DNA of 64,000 nt from Rhyacophila brunnea (taxonomy: Eukaryota > Arthropoda > Insecta > Trichoptera > Rhyacophilidae), in NCBI GenBank assembly GCA_022495005.1, contig JAGYXB010000974.1, positions 124,001 through 188,000 of the forward strand, written 5' to 3'. The notes beneath the pieces were generated by a model. That model searched no databases. It saw nothing but the letters and a program-made list of their open reading frames with translations, and was not told the origin of the DNA. Below are positions 1 through 13,753 of this stretch, piece by piece. The first letter of the stretch is position 1; each line of letters starts with the position of its first letter. A program made the translations under genes and the position numbers.

Positions 1-34
1 ACTTAGCCATGTATACAGCAAAATCACATTTCGT

Positions 35-348
35 CACCTTACTATTAAAACCTCGTAAGTCTGTTTGAGAAAAATGTTATGGGGAAGGAAAAAACGTAAT
101 AAAAACAATATTTTAAATACCTCTCTAATCGATGAATCTTCTAACAGTGGTTGTTAAATACGAGGTTTTAATTTTATGCATAGAATCATGAGACTTACGA
201 GTTTTTTAAATTTGCCGACAGATGGACAGCATACTAGTCTAGAGAACCGAGGTTTTAATATGATTTAAAATATTTTTTTGTTTAAATTTTGTCGAACAAA
301 CTTCATTTTACCATAATTTTGGACTTACGAGGATTTAATAGTAAGGTG
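35..348. mobile_element. MITE with 27-bp terminal inverted repeats
   Basis: A 314-bp element is bounded by 27-bp inverted repeats (35-61 and 322-348) that match at 26 of 27 positions. The outer end reads CACCTTACTATTAAA. Inside it, the word ACGAGGTTTTAA or close variants recurs in both orientations (near 161, 197 and 248), as expected for subterminal binding repeats of a DNA transposon. No coding capacity is visible. No target-site duplication is clear, so the superfamily is not assigned. Confidence 0.7.
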
Positions 349-597
349 GTGGTATATAAAATAAGTCGTATTTGAAAATAATACGTATATAACGGGAATA
401 ACGATTGAACATTATGAATTATTGCGTATCTTCTACTTTTAAATCGTTTAATGTAAAAAAACATATAAATTAAAGGAAACAACGTAAAACGTTAAGATGT
501 CACGGTAATATTTATTTACCTAAATATTTTGTGTTTTTTTTTTAACACGGTCAACGTTATTTTGAAAGCCATATTGTTAATGGTCAGATAGAATATA

Positions 598-790
598 AAA
601 TCCCGCGTAAGGGCGCGGGTGATGACGTCGCGCCAATTATTAAATAGTGCGATGACGTCATCCTGAGCCACCGCATGCCCTCTCTCGCGATTTTGTTCAA
701 ATAATAATAAAAGGTGTTTGCCCACCGGTTGCCACTCCCAGTAGCTATCGACGCCCAGGGCGGAATGCCAGGTCCGTTTTTGCGTCGCCG
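598..790. promoter_or_regulatory. CpG-rich patch with two CRE-like sites
   Basis: This stretch is far richer in G+C and CpG than its AT-rich surroundings. It contains a full palindromic TGACGTCA (653-660), the consensus cAMP-response element bound by CREB/ATF factors. A second TGACGTCG half-variant lies exactly 30 bp upstream (623-630), inside a GCGCGGG context. No inverted-repeat ends or other copies of the patch were found in the window. A regulatory element is the simplest reading. An unrecognised repeat or the edge of an exon remains possible. Confidence 0.35.
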
Positions 791-3700
791 AATTTCAAAA
801 CACGAACAAAAGCATAATATTACTCATATATTTCTAAATTAATGAAAACATAAAATGTAATATTGAAGGCCTGAATAAAACGCTATTTTAATTACGTTTT
901 TTTATTTACTAATGAATACAAAACTTGTTAATTGAATTACTGCGTATTTTTAAAAGACTTTTTAATGGGATTTTTTTATCCCTACACAACAAATAATAAC
1001 TTTTGAAAACTTAAATTTCAATATTTGTCGAATTATATTTTTTGTTTTACTCTCATTTAAAAAAATGGCGATTATAAATTTTAATTAAATTACAATTCGA
1101 TTAGTACTTATATATTGTAAAAACAATTGTATAAGACTAGTTTTCATTTCACAAGGAAGAAAAAATTGTCGCCATTGTGGATATAGATTTTTTGACAACC
1201 TATTAAGTACTCTTTTCTAATATATTTATTTAAAAATAATATTTCAAAACCTCTAAGGCTGTAACTTATTTAGCCAATCATTATAATTTAAATGGGTCAA
1301 TAAAATATTAATTAATATGTACTATGTTCTATTTTTGAAATTTGGCCTCGTAAAAATTGATGGTATTCCGAATTCAAATTTTAATACACTTACTGATCAA
1401 AAATTTAATATATTCATTTTTTTATTATATTTTTTATTGCAGAGACTTTTGCACTGTTCATTGACATGCGTCAGGAAAAACAAAAATCATCGAATTTTGA
1501 ACGAAACGAAAATTTGAATCAAAGTACAAACTGGTATAAAAATTAATATTAAAACGATTATGTTCAAAACGAAAATGACATTAATATATAAATATTCGCA
1601 GAAAAGTATGTGTGAATATTTTAGAATTTAATAAAAATGATATTTTCTTCCGTTTTAAAGATTTATTTGCGATTGAAAAACCTCATCTATCACCGGGTTA
1701 TCGCCAACGCGATTAAAAATGTCGTCAATATATCATTTGACAAAAAAAAAACGAAAAGCCATTGATCATTCTAATACGACAGCGCTTCAAAGTGACAATG
1801 TACATACCTACGTAATATTTTAATGTTACATGTTGTAAAACAATACCAAACTACAGAATTTTTTTTTTAGATAAAACCCTTATAATATTTTTCTTGTATC
1901 ATTTATCATACTGAATGAATACTGGGTCACCTAAATAGAGTAAATAATATTAAAAAAATATTCATAGTTAGTTTTAATAACCATTGTCAAATAACTAAAA
2001 CTTAATTAAACTTTTTTCAATATAATTATAATCTCTTCCATCGTCAGAGTGCAATACGTAATTCCGTAGGCTTTACATACTGGGGATTTTAGGTTCGGCT
2101 ACTTGTGAGGTCACAATACATATTGTGATATTATCCTGCTAACTACAGGATATTAAATGTTTACCCATACACTTTCTTAATGTGAACAGTAAATCCATGC
2201 ACGTGTAAACGGTGTATTATACTATCTTCATTAATTGAATAAATTATTTATCTACAAAATCTTAAGTACCTAGTCAATTTAGTACCAGAATTTTTAACCA
2301 TCTTTAATGGATGTTTTATACTTAAATTAATATTGTCATGTAATGTTTTCCATAAAATATAAGTAAATATTTATTTATTTTTATGGAATAGTGTCTTATA
2401 AATACTTGACCATTTTGAATATTCAAATTTGGAACGATATTGTAATTTTGCTAATTTGTGTAGAGTTTATTTAGTCTGAAGAATCTGTACGCTCTAACGA
2501 TATTTACGCGAAAATCTACACAAGTGGCCGAATTAAGTTTTCGCCGTTTCTAACTATACACAGTCAATTCATTTAACATTTAATCAAAATGGAAAGCCGA
2601 ATTATTATTTATATTGCAGCATATTGTGCCTCTGTTCTTAATGAATATTCATTGGCTGTAATAAAATTATTCAAATGTAAATTTCACTATGGGCTATTTT
2701 GGTTTTGCAAGCTTTATCCCGTGCAAATTAATAGCATTCAATAGCGTTATAATACCGTACTTTATTATTATTGAGCAGGCGTAATTAAGCGCTTCAAAAT
2801 ACGATAATTGTTTATTTACAAAATAACTACTGCCTATCACTGTATTAAAATTATATTTTTAGTTATTCAAATTAATGTATCTATCTTTTATTTATATATA
2901 CAGTACAACACCACGTGATGAAAGAATAAGTCACAAAGAAAACAATGATATGAGTAAGAAAAGAATATAAAGAAAAATATTGAGTAATACAGTGAAATAA
3001 TGACTCTTCAGAATGAGTTAAATATACAATACTTCAGGAAATTATAAAATATCGTATATAATATAATATTAATATACCAACCTTTGCGTAACTGAAGAAA
3101 TGTAATTGATTATAGTTGTCACTCTCTCAATTATTGACAACACAATATTCAGTTTTGAATATTTGGATAGTAAACAGCTGTTGTTCCCGATGTTTAATTT
3201 AATTTAAAATGTTATACATGTTTGATTATTAAAAAAAAACAGTTTAATAAAGCAGATAAATCCAGTTGATTTGGTTAGGAAAGTCTTGGTCATATTAAAA
3301 TATCGAATTATGAATGTAAATTCAAGAAATTATTTTCCTGATGAAGCTAACCGGTTATCGTCCCAAGCATCATACTTGCGGGTTGTTATTAATACATTTA
3401 ATAATATGATCTAAGGGTGTTTCAAGTTTTTGGTAACAGATGGCTAATATGTATCTTTAATTGATATAGAAGTAATAATACTACTACAATTATTGACATG
3501 TCATTTTAATATTATATACATAATTCCGCTAAGTTTTCAAATCATGTAACTTCAATTAAATAAATAATCAAAATGAATTTACACCAATGAAGTATTATAA
3601 AATCAATGTTAAATAATGCCAATAAATGGTTTGTCATCTCATAACTATCTAAAATGAAATACAAATCAATCCATACTTACCCCTTAAAGCTGTTCTCAAT

Positions 3701-4531
3701 AGAAAAAAATAATACGACCACAACGTTATGTTTCTGACAGATATATTATATTCCGACACCTATTTTTCGCATATACAACAAAAAAATGAATACATCATTT
3801 ATAGACCCATGTCATAAACAAGAAACACGTGTTATTCTTATCGTTGTATTTTTGCTTCGTTATGTTGGAAAAATATGCAATTTGGAAGAATTCATACTAT
3901 TCCAAAACTTGTTGATATTACAGAAAAGATATTGTGAAAATGATTGGCTACTTCTAATTAAAAAAGTTAGAGAAATAACAAACCAATCAATTGTTAAAAT
4001 ATCATAATAATATAGTGAACTAGACAAAATATTAAATCAACATGCCAGCGATAGGATCAAATCTACGTGTTGTTTTTCAATGTGTTTAACAAATGGCAAA
4101 TAATTATTATTTATTGTCAAAAAATAGGTCTACTAAAAGTATCTAAGGTCACAACTGAATTGTAACACAAGTATTGTTATCATACGAAAATTGAAAGAAT
4201 TGCTAATAATAATTGATTCAAATAAATCTGAAATTAATATTAATATACGCCATATATAAACTCATAAATAAATCATTATTTGATTATTCTGACGAAACGC
4301 TTTCATTCTGGAACGCCTCAGTTTTACTTAGGCTCCTCTTCTATCCAGCACCATGATTTTATGTTTTTCTGAGACATTTCTCGTAACCATCTAAAATTCT
4401 TTCAAAAATATAAATACCTACCTAAATGCTATTCTCTGCGTTTATCTTAGCCAGATTTGGTGAATGGTTTATCAGTTGTATTGGAAGTTTTGTTGTTATG
4501 TGTGAGACTTGAGTTATTAATATTAACACAC
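791..4531. other. AT-rich stretch, no gene recognised
   Basis: I see no protein-like reading frame, RNA gene or element ends here. The short open frames (for example a 73-codon one from 3786) have AT-driven composition and no recognisable motif. Confidence 0.6.
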
Positions 4532-4542
4532 AACTTCTATAG

Positions 4543-4740
4543 GGGAGGCGGCTCTCGTGCTGCAGTGCGTAAGGCGCTTGCCTTCCACCCGAGAGTTCCT
4601 GAGTTCGATTCCCGGTCAGGTCACACCATATTTATGTGTTTTTCTCAAAGCCTGGGTGTTTGTGATTGTTCGAAAATTACTAACAACCAACCACCGTATA
4701 CGAAAAAACAAGGACATGGTTATTACTAATTCAAAAAAAA
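4543..4740 (+). mobile_element. tRNA-Gly-like SINE with 11-bp target-site duplication
   Basis: This is a complete SINE insertion of about 198 bp. The head resembles a tRNA-Gly: an anticodon-arm-like segment GCCTTCCACCCGAGAG is followed by a B-box-like GAGTTCGATTCCCGG, the internal RNA polymerase III promoter of such elements. A tRNA-unrelated body of about 100 bp follows and ends in an A-run. The 11-bp word AACTTCTATAG occurs immediately before (4532-4542) and after (4741-4751) the element, which is the signature of LINE-mediated retroposition. It lies directly beside another repeat (4753-5083). The A-box is degenerate, so transcription competence is uncertain. Confidence 0.82.
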
Positions 4741-4752
4741 AACTTCTATAGT

Positions 4753-5083
4753 GGGAATAACTCAAAATACCTTGTTTAAGATAATGGCATTTGAAAAATT
4801 TGCACAAATTTTCATTTAAACGTATTGATTTTTAGGTAAATGTGTTTTTTTTAGTTCAAATGAACTTAAGAATGCATAATGAAATTTTATAGTTTAAAAA
4901 AATAATCAACACGGACATTTCCGTTTATAATTGAATAAATGATTAATTCCAGAAAGAATTATTCAATTAGTATTTTTGATTAATGATTATTAAGAAAATA
5001 CCTTTCTACATCAAATGGCATTATTAATTCAAAACAATGAAATTTTGAGTTGTTTCTTTATAGATGTTGGGTAACGGTATGTA
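4753..5083 (+). repeat. Dispersed repeat C, copy 1
   Basis: About 330 bp here are colinear with 54190-54535. Shared words run along the whole length (for example AAGATAATGGC, GATTAATG and TTGAGTTGTTTCTTTAT). Both copies keep the same order and orientation but have diverged considerably. The outer words AACTCAAAAT and ATTTTGAGTT form short inverted ends in this copy, so it may be a MITE. It has no coding capacity. Confidence 0.6.
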
Positions 5084-6978
5084 CCATAAGCCGCGTGACC
5101 CACACGGGTAGTGACAAGCTAAAATTTGGTAAATCAATTTTATCAATACATATTTACTTGATTTAAATATATCTTTAAATGGTTTTGAAATATTCGATCG
5201 GCGAGTGAAAGTAACTGTCAAAAAAATCCAATAATTTTACGAAAATACTTTATTATTTATATATTTTTAATTGAATAATGAAAACAATTAACAGATAATA
5301 AAAAATATGAAAAAGTTACTTTTTGTATAGATAAACCGTCAATTAAAATTTATTCATTATAGTTTGCTTTTATTATCGTATAACAATGCATAATATTTTT
5401 GGTAAGTAGTGTAACCCTCACTAGGAGAGTAAATTTGCTGAATATTTTTAAAATAATAATTTTTGCACATGCACAAATTTGTAGTAGATTAATAATATAT
5501 ATTTATATTATAATCACCCCTAACATTATAAAAACATTGCACTATGCAAGCATACCCTTAGTATTAAAAGTGTACCTAAATTTCTTATATTATAATCTGT
5601 TAATTATTTGTGTATTTATTGTAATTTATTGATATTTCTGCACTGAAATGCACCGACACCAATTTATTTAACATTTATATATATATAATATATGTACCAT
5701 TATATTATAATATTATAAAGTAATAGATGTTTGTAAAAATTCAACAACAAAAAATCATTTATGATGATTATTAACATTGACAAATGCACTGAAATTATAA
5801 TTTGAAAATTTTGTAAAAATTTGGGATCATACATTAAATGAAAAAGACTTTTTTTCTTTTTTAAATAACGGATAATTGTATGTCGCATTTTTTATGAATT
5901 ATTGAAGTATAAATTTGTTCTGATCTGTGGTGTCAAATCAGGTTACATATATTCTTAAATACGTAATATTTCAAATAACATGCATCATTGAATTGATATT
6001 TGAACTAATCGATGACAACCAACATTTATATTTTAAAATCTAGTATGGTAACGCATTGTGACGGCACAAGATAGAACGGTTTTTATTATCACCGTAAGAT
6101 AAAGGTTAACAGTTTTGTTTTTGTATTATCATATATTTAAAAGAAAATATGCTTTTGTTGTTAATTACTATGCACAGCTTTTCGTAGGTAAATAAAAATA
6201 TAACTGTATATTTTGTAATTCATATGCCCACATCGTATTGGCATGGTCCGCATGTACCTGTACATAATAACTGTATTATTAAAAATATATTTTATAAGTT
6301 CAAAAGCACTAAATTGCCTGTTTGTATGCACTGCAATTAATTGTGATACTAACCTAACGTAATATATAAATAAATACTCTTAGTAAAAAAAAAACAATTG
6401 AAAAATATGTTCGTTTATTACAAAATTATTAATTATATTATGCATAAACCTTTTTCATTGAAAATACTCTAAAAATCATGTTCTATTTTAGATTTTTAGA
6501 GATAACCAATTTAATCGTAATTCTGTATCTTAAAATCTTTAGTCTGGTTTTTCCGAAAGTGAGTTAAATACAAATATTGAACCTCAAGTTCACCATTTTA
6601 ACCTGTTCTTAACACAAAATTCAGCCAATAAAAATTTTTAATTCTGTTCTCTCACAAGTGTTATTTTTTTAATATATTAAATTGAATGCGACAGCTGTTC
6701 ACAGGTACAGAATTTAATTTGGTTGTGTAGAGTTATTCTCACATTTTGTTCAATATAAACGAATATATTTTTCAAAAAAAATGCACTGCAAATAATTCCT
6801 GCCACAAAACTGTATCACAAACATCCTAAAGACACAACCTAATTCAAAACAAATAAGTATATTAATTTATAACATGTCATATTATATAAGGTGATAAACA
6901 CTGAGAAATTTATTTCTAAAAATAGATGCTTTCAGTTAGAGACGGAAACATGAATAATTTGATACGTTAAATACGTAT
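5084..6978. other. AT-rich stretch, no gene recognised
   Basis: Only short low-complexity frames are visible. No element boundaries or RNA genes were recognised. Confidence 0.55.
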
Positions 6979-7097
6979 ATAGAGTTGGTATTTCCCGAGA
7001 AAATCTCAATCTCGACATTTGGGATGGAAAATCTCGAAAATTTGTCGAGAATTCCCGTCGGGAAATTCCCGAAACCCAACTTTTTGCGTATATATAT
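6979..7097. repeat. Small palindromic element rich in TTCCCGGGAA-type words
   Basis: A near-palindrome of about 120 bp starts GTTGGTATTTCCCGAG and ends CCCGAAACCCAAC, so the two ends are rough inverted repeats. The inside is filled with words such as AATTCCCG, CGGGAAATT and TCTCGA in both orientations. The layout recalls the hAT-like elements at 38920 and 53117, whose interiors are also packed with palindromes. No clear target-site duplication was seen. A run of TA repeats (about 7088-7103) follows immediately. Confidence 0.4.
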
Positions 7098-7103
7098 ATA
7101 TAT

Positions 7104-10100
7104 AACATAATAAAGTTAATTCCACTATTAGAAAAATAAAGACATAAGATCAACGGATCTCTGAATGTCTAAATGGTGTACTTGCGCAAAAATTTTTGTT
7201 CGCAAAAATATTTATAATCTCCGCACACAGAAGTAGTATGCGGTTTTGATTTCCCTAAATGAATTATAATCACTAACCAAAATTTTATTATACCCACCAA
7301 ATTTCACGGACCCATTTCTCACAAAACGAAAATTGTCACGAAATGTAATAACGTAATATATGTATTGAATTGTTTGTTCGATTCTAACCTTGTGCAATTA
7401 TTATTTTTAAAAAATCCTTTGCGATGTAATATTTTGACATGTTCATTTATCTATGCAAAACGTAGTAAATTTTCTGTACATATATAATAGAAAATTTACA
7501 AAATGCATTGGTTACAATTTATGATAAAAAAAATTCAAGCAATAATTTATTCGTTTATTTATGGTTTCTCGTTATGACATGTTAAATTTTAATTGTGATG
7601 AATTATGGACAACAAATGTGAGTTATTTGTGTTTCTTTTGCGTGTATGTGGTCCACTTTTTGTATGTAAGTTAGGATTCTCTTTTATATTAGTAATATTA
7701 ATGTATGTATGTCACCGTACCTAAAAGCCGGGCAATCACTCTGTACTGCGATGGAGTTTACTTTGTATGACCATTTGACATTTTTGATGTTAAAAAATCT
7801 TGGCAATAATATGAAGAAAAAAAACTCAATAATGTCAACCTTGTATATCTTTTGAAAAGCAATCAACTCGTTAATAAATTGAAAAAAAAACTTTTTCTGC
7901 CATGGTAATTATTGCCGTGACGAAATGTTTTTTTTATAATTAAAAAAAATTAAATTAATTTTCGATAACACAGGGTACATGAACATCCATAGATGTTATT
8001 AATTCAAGTAAAAAAAAATTAGATGCTCATTTTTGTACGTGGGCTTAAATTTTCAGATGAATTTAATTTTCAATTGATGTATTCGAGTATTCAAAGTGTA
8101 CTGTATTGCTTATTGAAAAATTTGAGCGCAAAATTTTTGAGCCTAAACTTCGGTTTCTCAACCTGTGATTAAAAAGTTTGAAGACCATACATGGCTTATT
8201 GCACTTTCATAGTTGTTAAATTTTAAAATATATATGTCTACAAATTACTGCTAAGCAGTTTGATTTTGATGTTATAGTGTTTAAAATAATATTGAAGCCA
8301 ACGATGAGGAATCACAAGAAATGACAGTACCAACACATTAATAAAATGCAACAAAGCAACATAATTCTGTTATTTAATTTTTTTTAAACATTGTATTTAA
8401 TTTATTTTGAAAATTGATGAACTCATGCAGGAATATATTATTTAATATTAATGTTCTATTAAGTTTTTGAAAGTTCATAATGATTTTGATAAAATTCTTT
8501 ACTAAAGTTTTGTTTAATATATTTTTTTAATTAAAATTAATAAAATATTGTTGCATTGCTGTATTTTTATTGTGGTGTTTTTAAAAAATCCATGTACATC
8601 ATTATGTTTCATGGAACTGAGGTTGGTATTCCATGGCCTATATGAAAAAAATAAAAATCTTTTTAACAATAGTAGAGGATGGCCCGGTGGCACAATGCAC
8701 TTCGCACATGTTTAATGATAATTAAGAATTAATTATTATTATTATTATAAATATTGAATATGCTAGTTTCTGCGTTGGCACGTTCATCAAGAATGCACGT
8801 AAAATAAAATATTCCAAATAGACGTAAATTGTCTTATAATAAATGTAATAAAAAAAAAACAATCGTTTTCATGAGATGATTCTGTAACATCTCAAAACAA
8901 TTCATATTAAAATTTTGTGGTCAATTCGTTCATACATTAAAAAAACTCATACTAATATTTTCATCATTATTTTTCTTAACAAAAAAACTTTATAAAATCG
9001 TCATCACTCCAATGAAATTCGTGTCATTCTATAATATTTATACTACAAACTCTATAAATTTTGTAAATTAACGTCAAACACCTTTTGGAAGCTTATTAAG
9101 AATATTTTAAAAAAATTGTCAAAAAAAAAAATCATGCACTTTTCTATACATAAGTCTCATCTAACTAAACCACACATAATTTTTTTTTTTTTGACAATCA
9201 TTCTTTTTTATAATTTGTTATTATTTTTAATCATCCATTTTTTTAACTGCTATAGTAAATACATTTTAAATTGCCTTAGATGAAGTTATAGTATTCCATA
9301 ATATTAGTATATATCACTAAAAATGTTTCAAACGATGCGCCAGATTATTTTTTTAAATATCAAAACTCAAAATAGTTATTTCCTACTATAAATTGTGTTT
9401 TTCTAAATTTATTTAGGTATATGATTAATATATTTTTAATTATTTGACGATTTCTCTACATTTAATATGCACTAAGCTGTTGAATCAAATTATATCTAAG
9501 TAGAGATATTATATTATGTTTACATATTATTATTATAATAATATATTCATAACTGATTTAAAAAGTAAGTTATTTACAGAAAAAAAATCTTCAATCAGAG
9601 TTTGATAATTTTTTTTAAATTATTGAAAAAAAACTAATATTTATCAAACTCAAAAAAAATCTTGCTTCAAAGTGGTGTATATAATACGTGATATATTCAT
9701 AAAACAAATGTATAGAATAAATATCAGCTTTTGGTATATATTGAATAAATATGTACTTACTATTACTTTTTTAACAATATTATAATTATATATTTATAAT
9801 ATCATTTTAAATTTATTATTTTTAGATGAATAGTTCTTTCATAATACAGAAACCATTTATTTATTTCTGTATACACTGTTATAAATCACAATGAATAATA
9901 ATATGTATTTTTTTTTAATTTTAATAGTTTTCAACACAATTTTTCAAATAAGTGTCTAATAAAAATATAACATATAGTTTTAATGGTTGAAACTATTAAC
10001 GAGTTTTTTTTAAGAACTACTTTTCATATATTTGTGTTTATATTCTATTAAAATTATTAAAATACGACTGAATCTCGTAGATGAATGTTAAAAATATATC

Positions 10101-10555
10101 TTTATTGATTAAAATATTTTTTCCATATAAATCATTTGCGAATAATATATTCATTTGTCGCTTACGTTTTTTATTCAAATTATCAATCATATGTTGTGTA
10201 TATATATTAGACTATAAATTTTGGGGAGACGCGAGGTGTTGCTATGTTTGGGAAAGTTTAAAAGTATTATGTAATAATGTGGATTTTAGTCAACTGACAT
10301 GTATTAAGTATTTAAATGTAATAACAATTATACATATTACTATTGATAAAGACAACATCAAAATATGATATATATATGTAAAATAAATGCCTCAGCCAGA
10401 AAATGTAAATATTGTTTTACTTGATACCTTCTCCTTCATTTCCTTGTGATAATCATATTAACATTTCCTTTGCATGGTTTAATGTATAATCATTTTTCTT
10501 TGAAAAAGAAAATAATATAAAAAAAATCGGTGTGTGTACTTATGTACGCGCGTTA
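7104..10555. other. AT-rich stretch, no gene recognised
   Basis: Nothing gene-like was seen. A poly-A/poly-T hairpin with arms near 9114-9134 and 9177-9200 (ATTGTCAAAAAAA against TTTTTTTGACAAT) is the only local structure noticed. Confidence 0.55.
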
Positions 10556-11271
10556 GAAGTTATACTTCTTTGGCGTAACAAAACAAAAAAACTCATCTTT
10601 GCCATACAGCGGTTATAATTGATTCAGAAGTGCCCATGATGAATTAATAAAAAACAAATTTTATTCGCGTATTATTATGATTATATTCATTTCGGTCTCA
10701 AGGGTATTTTATCGATATAGGTACCGTCAGCAATAATATTATGTATGCGAAAAAATAATATTATTTCAAAATGTACCTACTTTGGAAGAAAAAAATCTCA
10801 AAACCTGTGTTTGAAAAATTTTGCAATCTTCGCTTAAACAGATGACCGTACAACTATTTTTGTGGCCTAACTGAAACGTGATATTGGCTTGATGTGATGA
10901 TGTGTGATGAAACATAATAATTATTATTGTCTTCAATTATTATAAACCGCTAATAAATAAATTGACATGGGATATGCGACAAATATTATCCTAAACTGTA
11001 AAAGTATGTATTTTTGTGTATGAAGTGTCTTAATATTGTAAATTTACAACATACTATTGTTTTAATTATTTACCAAATCAACATTCACAAAATTTATTTA
11101 TTTATTGATATATAATTTTACTCATAAATATTATTTACATAAATATAGCCTCAAATCTTTATGAATAATCATAATAATAAATTGTGTTGCATCGGCGCGC
11201 GCAACTTCCGTCGCACGCCAAAAATACACTCTGATCTGTTTTCCCAAACCCTCCAAAAGAAGTATAACTTC
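10556..11271. mobile_element. Candidate TIR element, 716 bp
   Basis: The outer words GAAGTTATACTTCTTTGG (10556-10573) and its near-exact inverse (11253-11271) are about 700 bp apart. Each terminus contains the small palindrome GAAGTTATACTTC. CpG-bearing sequence lies just outside the left end and just inside the right end (GCGCGCG words), unlike the AT-rich middle. No transposase frame is present, so it would be non-autonomous. No target-site duplication could be fixed, so the superfamily is unassigned. Confidence 0.45.
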
Positions 11272-12397
11272 AAAAACTAAAAAGGTATAACATCGCAAAT
11301 ATATTTAATCAATGGCCCAATAGAATTAAAGGGGGCAATAGATACTCCACATAGAATTATCATCACACCTACATCTAAAGATTTCAATACCAAATAAAAT
11401 ATCAACACCGGTATTTCTCTTTGGTATACCATAATATACCATATTATAGAGTTGTTGATTTTTACAAATACTACGTTTTTGTCATCAATTTTGCAGAAAT
11501 TTTAAGAGCTCTGAAATGGCAGTCCGTCTCTCTTGTATCCTTATTTTAATAAAAAAAAATATATTGATTGATCAACGAGTATCGTTTTCACTCGAAATAT
11601 TAAATTTGCGGTCTGGCAGCATCAATACTTCTAGACTCAATTTAATAGACAATACAGTAAAAGAAATAACATTAAATTTATCGGAAGTGAGATGGTATAA
11701 GGAACCGGAGGGTAGGTTTGTTTGACTCCAATAATAAGAAGATTGATGCGTGAATGAAATGAACCCTGGTTTTATTATCTCCTTCCAAATTAATATCAAT
11801 TTAATTATTACAGATAAATTTACCGATTATAATTTAGCAGAATGAAAGCAGTTTATGCGTTATGAGAAATTGCTAAGTCGATCGGACGGAGTGGAACGAT
11901 AACCTTACGGTTAAATCTTTGATAACTGACTGACATATTGATGTCATGTAATTGAGTGTTTTATACAGATTCGATACAATAGAAAATGCTGCATACACTA
12001 TTTGGATATTTTTGATAATCACGATTATTGGTAAATTATAAATAATTGAATTTAATTTTTAGTCAATTAAGCAGTTTTAATAATTAGCAAGATTGATTTT
12101 CATATAAACAATTTTGTGCATATCATGTTTTGTAAATTATAAATAATTATTTAATATAATTATTTTGCTAAATTAGCTTTCTGTTAAAAATTTATTTATT
12201 CACATAAATCGCTTGTTTTGCTGTTTCACAATATTATATTACAAGGTACTTGTAATTATAAATTGACTCGTGCAGATGGTAGGGTATTGACCCCTACAAA
12301 TTCATTGACAAAAATTAAACGTATCCACATTCTTTTTTCCAAAAATACCTGTTTTTTGTATATTTAAAACTTAATATTATTATTGAATCCCTGTTTT
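11272..12397. other. AT-rich stretch, no gene recognised
   Basis: Two overlapping short frames on opposite strands (about 11516-11799) have no recognisable motif. They are treated as chance frames. Confidence 0.5.
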
Positions 12398-12420
12398 GAA
12401 ATACCGGTAATGCAATCCCT
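12398..12420. mobile_element. Relic right end of a hAT-like element
   Basis: The words TACCGG and ATGCAATCCCTA match the right terminus of the hAT-like element at 53117-53744 (TTGCAATCCCTA preceded by ACCG-type words). No matching left end lies within about 700 bp, so only a terminal remnant is claimed. Confidence 0.35.
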
Positions 12421-12584
12421 ACCTACATCATAAAGCAAGGCTAATCAAATAATGAATCAATCCTTTTCATAGCCTCTTCCAGTCTTCTTCGTATCGAGTT
12501 ATTTGCTGCAAACAACTGCTAGATACGCCAAATTTAATGTTTTTCTCAATCCAATGCTTTTTATGGGGATGTGTAGTTGTTTAT

Positions 12585-12740
12585 TACCCTTCGGCTACTA
12601 CTGTATGACCACTTTTCGAGAGACACATCACCTGAGCGACCTCTATTACATCGCACACTCTTGTCTGTTATGTTATCAATATGTTTCTTCTACTGTTCTT
12701 CCGCGTTATACCCAACATGCATTCTTCAATGTCACGTTGC
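12585..12740 (-). pseudogene. Non-LTR retrotransposon ORF remnant
   Basis: On the minus strand a frame reads MLGITRKNSRRN, then a stop codon, then QTRVCDVIEVAQ. From general knowledge of insect LINE proteins, the spacing MLGI...R...QTRV.DVIE resembles the region just upstream of the W-GH motif near the C-terminus of reverse-transcriptase ORFs. The WAGH-type motif itself is replaced by SKSGHTV. The piece is short, interrupted and truncated at both ends. The plus-strand frames overlapping it are shadows. The assignment rests on motif memory only. Confidence 0.4.
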
Positions 12741-13324
12741 CATTATCGTAGTTTTTTTGTATATTTATCTTATATTAAAAATTTTGCAGGGGCAAAGGGT
12801 ACCTGTTGTAGAAAGGTTGGCTGTAGTAGTTAACTTAAAAAATACCTAGAACAGAAATATTTACGGGACTTGAATTTGAATTATGTTCAATTGTTTGTAT
12901 TTGACTGATACAATTTTATAAATATCTTAATTTTTATAATAGACATTTTACTTAAACGGGGCAACATGCACTAACATAGATATTTTAGTCTAAAGCGTGT
13001 TGCATAAACACAAATAGAATTTGCGCTAAAAAATCTATAGCCTCACTAGTCAAGTCTCTTATCCAATAGACTTATAGAAAAGTAACTACTGAGGGTAAAA
13101 TAATATATTTATACCCATAGTATGAATGGTTTCATATATTAAACTAAATATAACAAAACTACGAAAATAACTGTGGATTATCCTAAAATTTTTTGCGTGT
13201 GCTTTCACACTAAGCTTATCCGCCGAAGCTAGTGATTGCCGGAAGCTTACCAAAGAAATACCACGACTAAATGCCATTCTTCTACCTCCTTCAGATATAG
13301 ATATTACTCCCATATTCGACTTTA

Positions 13325-13370
13325 AGTAGAGCATATGGGTCTCCATGGAGTGGAGGTTGTATTAACGAAA
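13325..13370 (-). repeat. Ser/Leu-type SINE, tail remnant
   Basis: The sequence GCATATGGGTCTCCATGGAG followed by TGGAGG and GTATTAAC matches the tail of the SINE family seen at 37940-38184 and 45588-45806. The tRNA-like head is missing. Confidence 0.45.
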
Positions 13371-13753
13371 AGCAGTTATTAACACAAAACAGATTAATAA
13401 ATAGAATTCCGATAGGCTATATTATGTAATACACTGGATTTTGACGCAGGGGTTTGAATGTGTGAGTGTCCTATGAAAATGAACCTCGCATTATGGACGT
13501 GCAATTGTATGTGTAAGGCATAAAGCCCACCAAAAAAGCGCTCGACGCGCTCACTACTGAGTAGGCCCCCTCCCACCCGTGCATTACCCTTCACCTATGT
13601 AATAAGGGGCCCAAGAAGCACAAAATAATTATTATTATCAGCGTCTCTCATAACAAAGCAATAAAAATATTATATTATTTCGGGACTTGTAATTAATATT
13701 CACGATGACATTATTCTACCAGCGAAATATCGGACACGCAATAAAATTAAACA

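Noticed and set aside
8672..8712. tRNA-like looking GC-richer segment (GATGGCCCGGTGGCACAATG)
   Set aside because: No B-box follows and no stem-loop set can be folded.
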